From Porites lobata (lineage: Eukaryota > Cnidaria > Anthozoa > Scleractinia > Poritidae), in NCBI GenBank assembly GCA_942486035.1, contig CALNXK010000014.1:1738501-1802500 (forward strand): DNA of 64,000 nucleotides. Reading direction: 5' to 3'. Positions within the stretch are counted from its first letter, which is position 1. Each line of letters opens with the position of its first letter. This document shows, one piece after another, positions 62,513-64,000 of the stretch. Both the position numbers and the translations under genes were made by a program. Below the pieces are notes generated by a model. That model worked only from the letters and a program-made list of their open reading frames with translations. It searched no databases and was not told where the DNA came from.

Positions 62513-62870
62513 CTCTTACGTCTTGAACCTCCACTAAGAAGGTTAATCATTCTTTGATTTAACTCTTTTTCACTTGTATTTATTGTTTTAACATTTTCAT
62601 TAAGAGTAACTTTTTTAGCAGGGGGGTTGTTGGATAACATTTGCACTATTTTATCACCAGCCTTTTTGCCAACATGTTCACCAGTTTTTGTTGCAGCTGC
62701 TGTCACCACTTTTTCAAAGCCCTTTTTAGCAGCTTTTTTCATTGTCTTTCCAAATAATTTTTAACCAATCGATTTAAACACATCCATTATTCCTTCTCCA
62801 TAGATATGTTGTCTTGTATATCTTCCCAATTCAGGGTCAAGTTTTTTTTAAACTCTGATTGTCTCATCAT
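62494..62870 (-). pseudogene. small basic virion-type protein, frameshifted and interrupted
   Basis: ATG ATG at 62870 opens MMRQSEFKK, which leaves frame at a run of eight A (62842-62849). The frame later meets a TAA at 62761-62763, and an open stretch of 82 aa continues from 62742 (AAKKGFEKVVTAAATKTGEHVGKKAGDKI in outline, then SGGSRRKRK). Taken together one gene of about 125 aa has two lesions. The Lys/Ala/Gly-rich composition suggests a DNA-condensing core protein. The stop is 6 bases before the MCP ATG. Confidence 0.55.
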
Positions 62871-62893
62871 TTTATTTTAATAGTTATACAAAA
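62871..62893 (-). promoter_or_regulatory. late-promoter-like motif before small basic gene
   Basis: On minus: TTTTGTATAACTATTAAAATAAA then ATG. It shares CTATTAAAATAAA with the copy before the capsid gene. Confidence 0.65.
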
Positions 62894-62919
62894 TGATTAT
62901 TAACCAATGGAGGGGGTCT

Positions 62920-63652
62920 TTACATTGAATGGAGTATCAAAGTCATAAACCAATCAATACCGTTAAACTTTACTGGTCTTCCAAGTGAGTCTGTGACATA
63001 GATTCTCATTTCAGCAATGTTAAATGATGACAGAGTACAATATAATGGTCTTCTAGGTTCAAATGTAAATGGAAAAGACCTTGTAAGATTATCTGTTGGA
63101 ACCACAGCAATGGTATTTGTATTTATTCCATTTACAATGCTATTAGTTTTTTTGTGATATTTGGTAGTTTTGTTCCATACTCTGTTTTTGTCACAATTTT
63201 TTTTCAAACCCAATTAGTTCTCCAAAATCTGTTCCTCTCAGATCAATTTGATAATCACCATCAAGTGATATACGAACTCTATATGTGGAGAGAACAAAAG
63301 TTAAATTAATTGAATACTTTTTTCTCCTTTGAAATCTGTTGTGTGATGATTTTTTTGAGTCATGTATTGATGAATGTAATCATTAATATCTGAGTAGGAA
63401 TACATTCCATCTGTAAAAGTAATTGTTTGCCAGGTGGATCCATCATGTGTGTATTTGATTTTATTGTTTCCATAATCACTTCTAATGTTGTACCAAGGGT
63501 AAGTCATGGACAACCGATCAAGAGCAAGTTCGTGTTTCATTTCAGGGTTAAGTTTCAGAGGTGGATTAAACTTGATTGTAAAATCACCAGGTCTGCTTGT
63601 TCCTCTTTTTTCCTCGATTTACTGAGGAAATGTGGATAGCTCGTTCTTCCAT
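62920..63652 (-). pseudogene. penton-like minor capsid protein, several frameshifts
   Basis: ATG at 63652. Early frame is lost within about 15 codons. 63540-63301 then reads LALDRLSMTYPWYNI, NNKIKYTHDGSTW and YSYSDINDYIHQYM, and 63213-62920 reads RSFPFTFEPRRPLYCTLSSFN and VTDSLGRPVKFNG. These are in the order and style of the single-jelly-roll minor capsid proteins of this virus group. At least three frame changes separate the pieces, so no complete protein can be made. Confidence 0.7.
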
Positions 63653-63675
63653 TTTTATTTAATGAATATATATTT
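63653..63675 (-). promoter_or_regulatory. late-promoter-like motif before penton-like gene
   Basis: On minus: ATAAATATATATTCATTAAATAAAA then ATG. Fits the shared motif with one-base spacing change. Confidence 0.6.
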
Positions 63676-63706
63676 ATATACGGCGTAGCCAAGGAAAGGG
63701 GTAATA

Positions 63707-63727
63707 GGGGGAAACGTAGTTTTCCCT
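63707..63727 (-). terminator. GGGGGAACC-type hairpin 4, degenerate
   Basis: GGGGGAAAC / GTA / GTTTTCCCT: 9 pairs including two G-T. Overlaps the stop codon of the gene entering from the right edge. Confidence 0.6.
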
Positions 63728-64000
63728 ATGATATATAATTTTTTAGTAAATCATTTAGTTGTTTTTTTGAGATCACTTTCATTTGGTTGAGAAGATGTGC
63801 TATTTGAGAAAACTCAGGTATCACACCATTATTCCTAGCAAGAATTGAACCACCAAGTAATTCAAGTCTGTCTAGAAGTTGATGTGGGTTGTTAAAGTAA
63901 AAAATCCCAGAGCCAGATTTTATTTTATAATACTTAAGGTTATTTAAATTTGTTGCATATACGCTTAATACGTTGTATTTACTTATTAAATCTAATGTGT
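63726..64000 (-). CDS. C-terminal part of an element gene, cut by window edge
   Basis: The frame is open from the edge to TAG at 63726-63728, about 91 codons. Readable parts are KSGSGIFYFNNPHQLLDRLELLG and SILARNNGVIPEFSQIAHLL. I have a sense that this ending recurs in cnidarian Polinton-like elements but cannot name a function. It contains no start in the window. Confidence 0.55.
   Translation of the reverse strand, partial: TLDLISKYNVLSVYATNLNNLKYYKIKSGSGIFYFNNPHQLLDRLELLGGSILARNNGVIPEFSQIAHLLNQMKVISKKQLNDLLKNYIS

Larger units (their letters stand above)
55735..64000. mobile_element. AT-rich Polinton/adintovirus-like viral element, left part
   Basis: From about 55735 the sequence becomes strongly A/T-rich and densely coding to the window edge. 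Recognised parts are DNA-virus-type accessory proteins, a chromodomain integrase, a PLA2-like protein, a core-like protein, an adenain-like protease, a major capsid protein and a penton-like protein. Polymerase and ATPase are not in view and may lie beyond 64000. No terminal repeat was identified on the left. Several genes are frameshifted, so this copy is endogenised and decaying, but the MCP frame is full length. Confidence 0.8.

Overview
The window looks like nuclear DNA of a cnidarian, most likely a stony coral. It has long intergenic stretches, spliced genes with GT..AG introns, very dense repeats, and repeat-borne gene families (RecQ-like helicase with DUF6589, OTU/OB-fold elements, Polintons) that I associate with cnidarian genomes. 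The species cannot be fixed from sequence alone, and no ordinary conserved housekeeping gene is visible. No rRNA, tRNA or CRISPR array was recognised.

Layout. 1-3.3 kb: repeat-rich, no gene. 3.3-5.7 kb (minus): a large multi-pass membrane protein of unknown function. 6-14.8 kb: repeats and MITE-like blocks. 14.8-26.7 kb: a RecQ-like helicase gene (plus; two recognised exons split by a 6.8 kb intron full of insertions) meeting a spliced DUF6589 gene (minus) tail to tail; the pair probably forms one mobile unit. 27.5-29.7 kb (minus): a paralogue of the 3.3-5.7 kb membrane gene.

29,700-44,773: a complete Polinton/Maverick, 15,074 bp, with about 340 bp terminal inverted repeats and a 6 bp target duplication (agcgcc at 29694-29699 and 44774-44779). 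It sits just upstream of the paralogue's ATG. The paralogue's own 5' flank reappears on the far side at 44774-45155, so the 3.3-6.0 kb copy acts as an internal empty-site control. Plus-strand genes are a zinc-finger/PolB protein with seven exons, a small zinc-finger protein, a packaging ATPase and two structural or accessory proteins. Minus-strand genes are a 199-aa Cys/His protein, a short Bcl-2-like protein, a chromodomain integrase, a minor capsid protein, a basic core-like protein, the major capsid protein and an adenain-like protease. The element is nearly intact; its one obvious lesion is an in-frame TAA in the polymerase gene.

45,156-52,164: a second repeat-bounded unit with about 700 bp inverted ends, carrying decayed OTU-protease and OB-fold reading frames. 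52.2-53.2 kb: a shrunken, inverted remnant of a DUF6589/RecQ unit.

55.7-64 kb (continuing past the edge): a very AT-rich second virus-like element, unrelated in base composition and gene layout to the first. It has capsid, protease, phospholipase-A2-like, integrase and DNA-virus-type accessory genes, several of them broken. Its genes are intronless, share an A/T-rich motif directly before the ATG, and end at perfect or near-perfect hairpins. That expression style resembles viruses with their own transcription system (the mimivirus/virophage 'hairpin rule') and contrasts with the spliced, AATAAA-ended genes of the Polinton 11 kb away. I regard this as the most interesting signal in the window.
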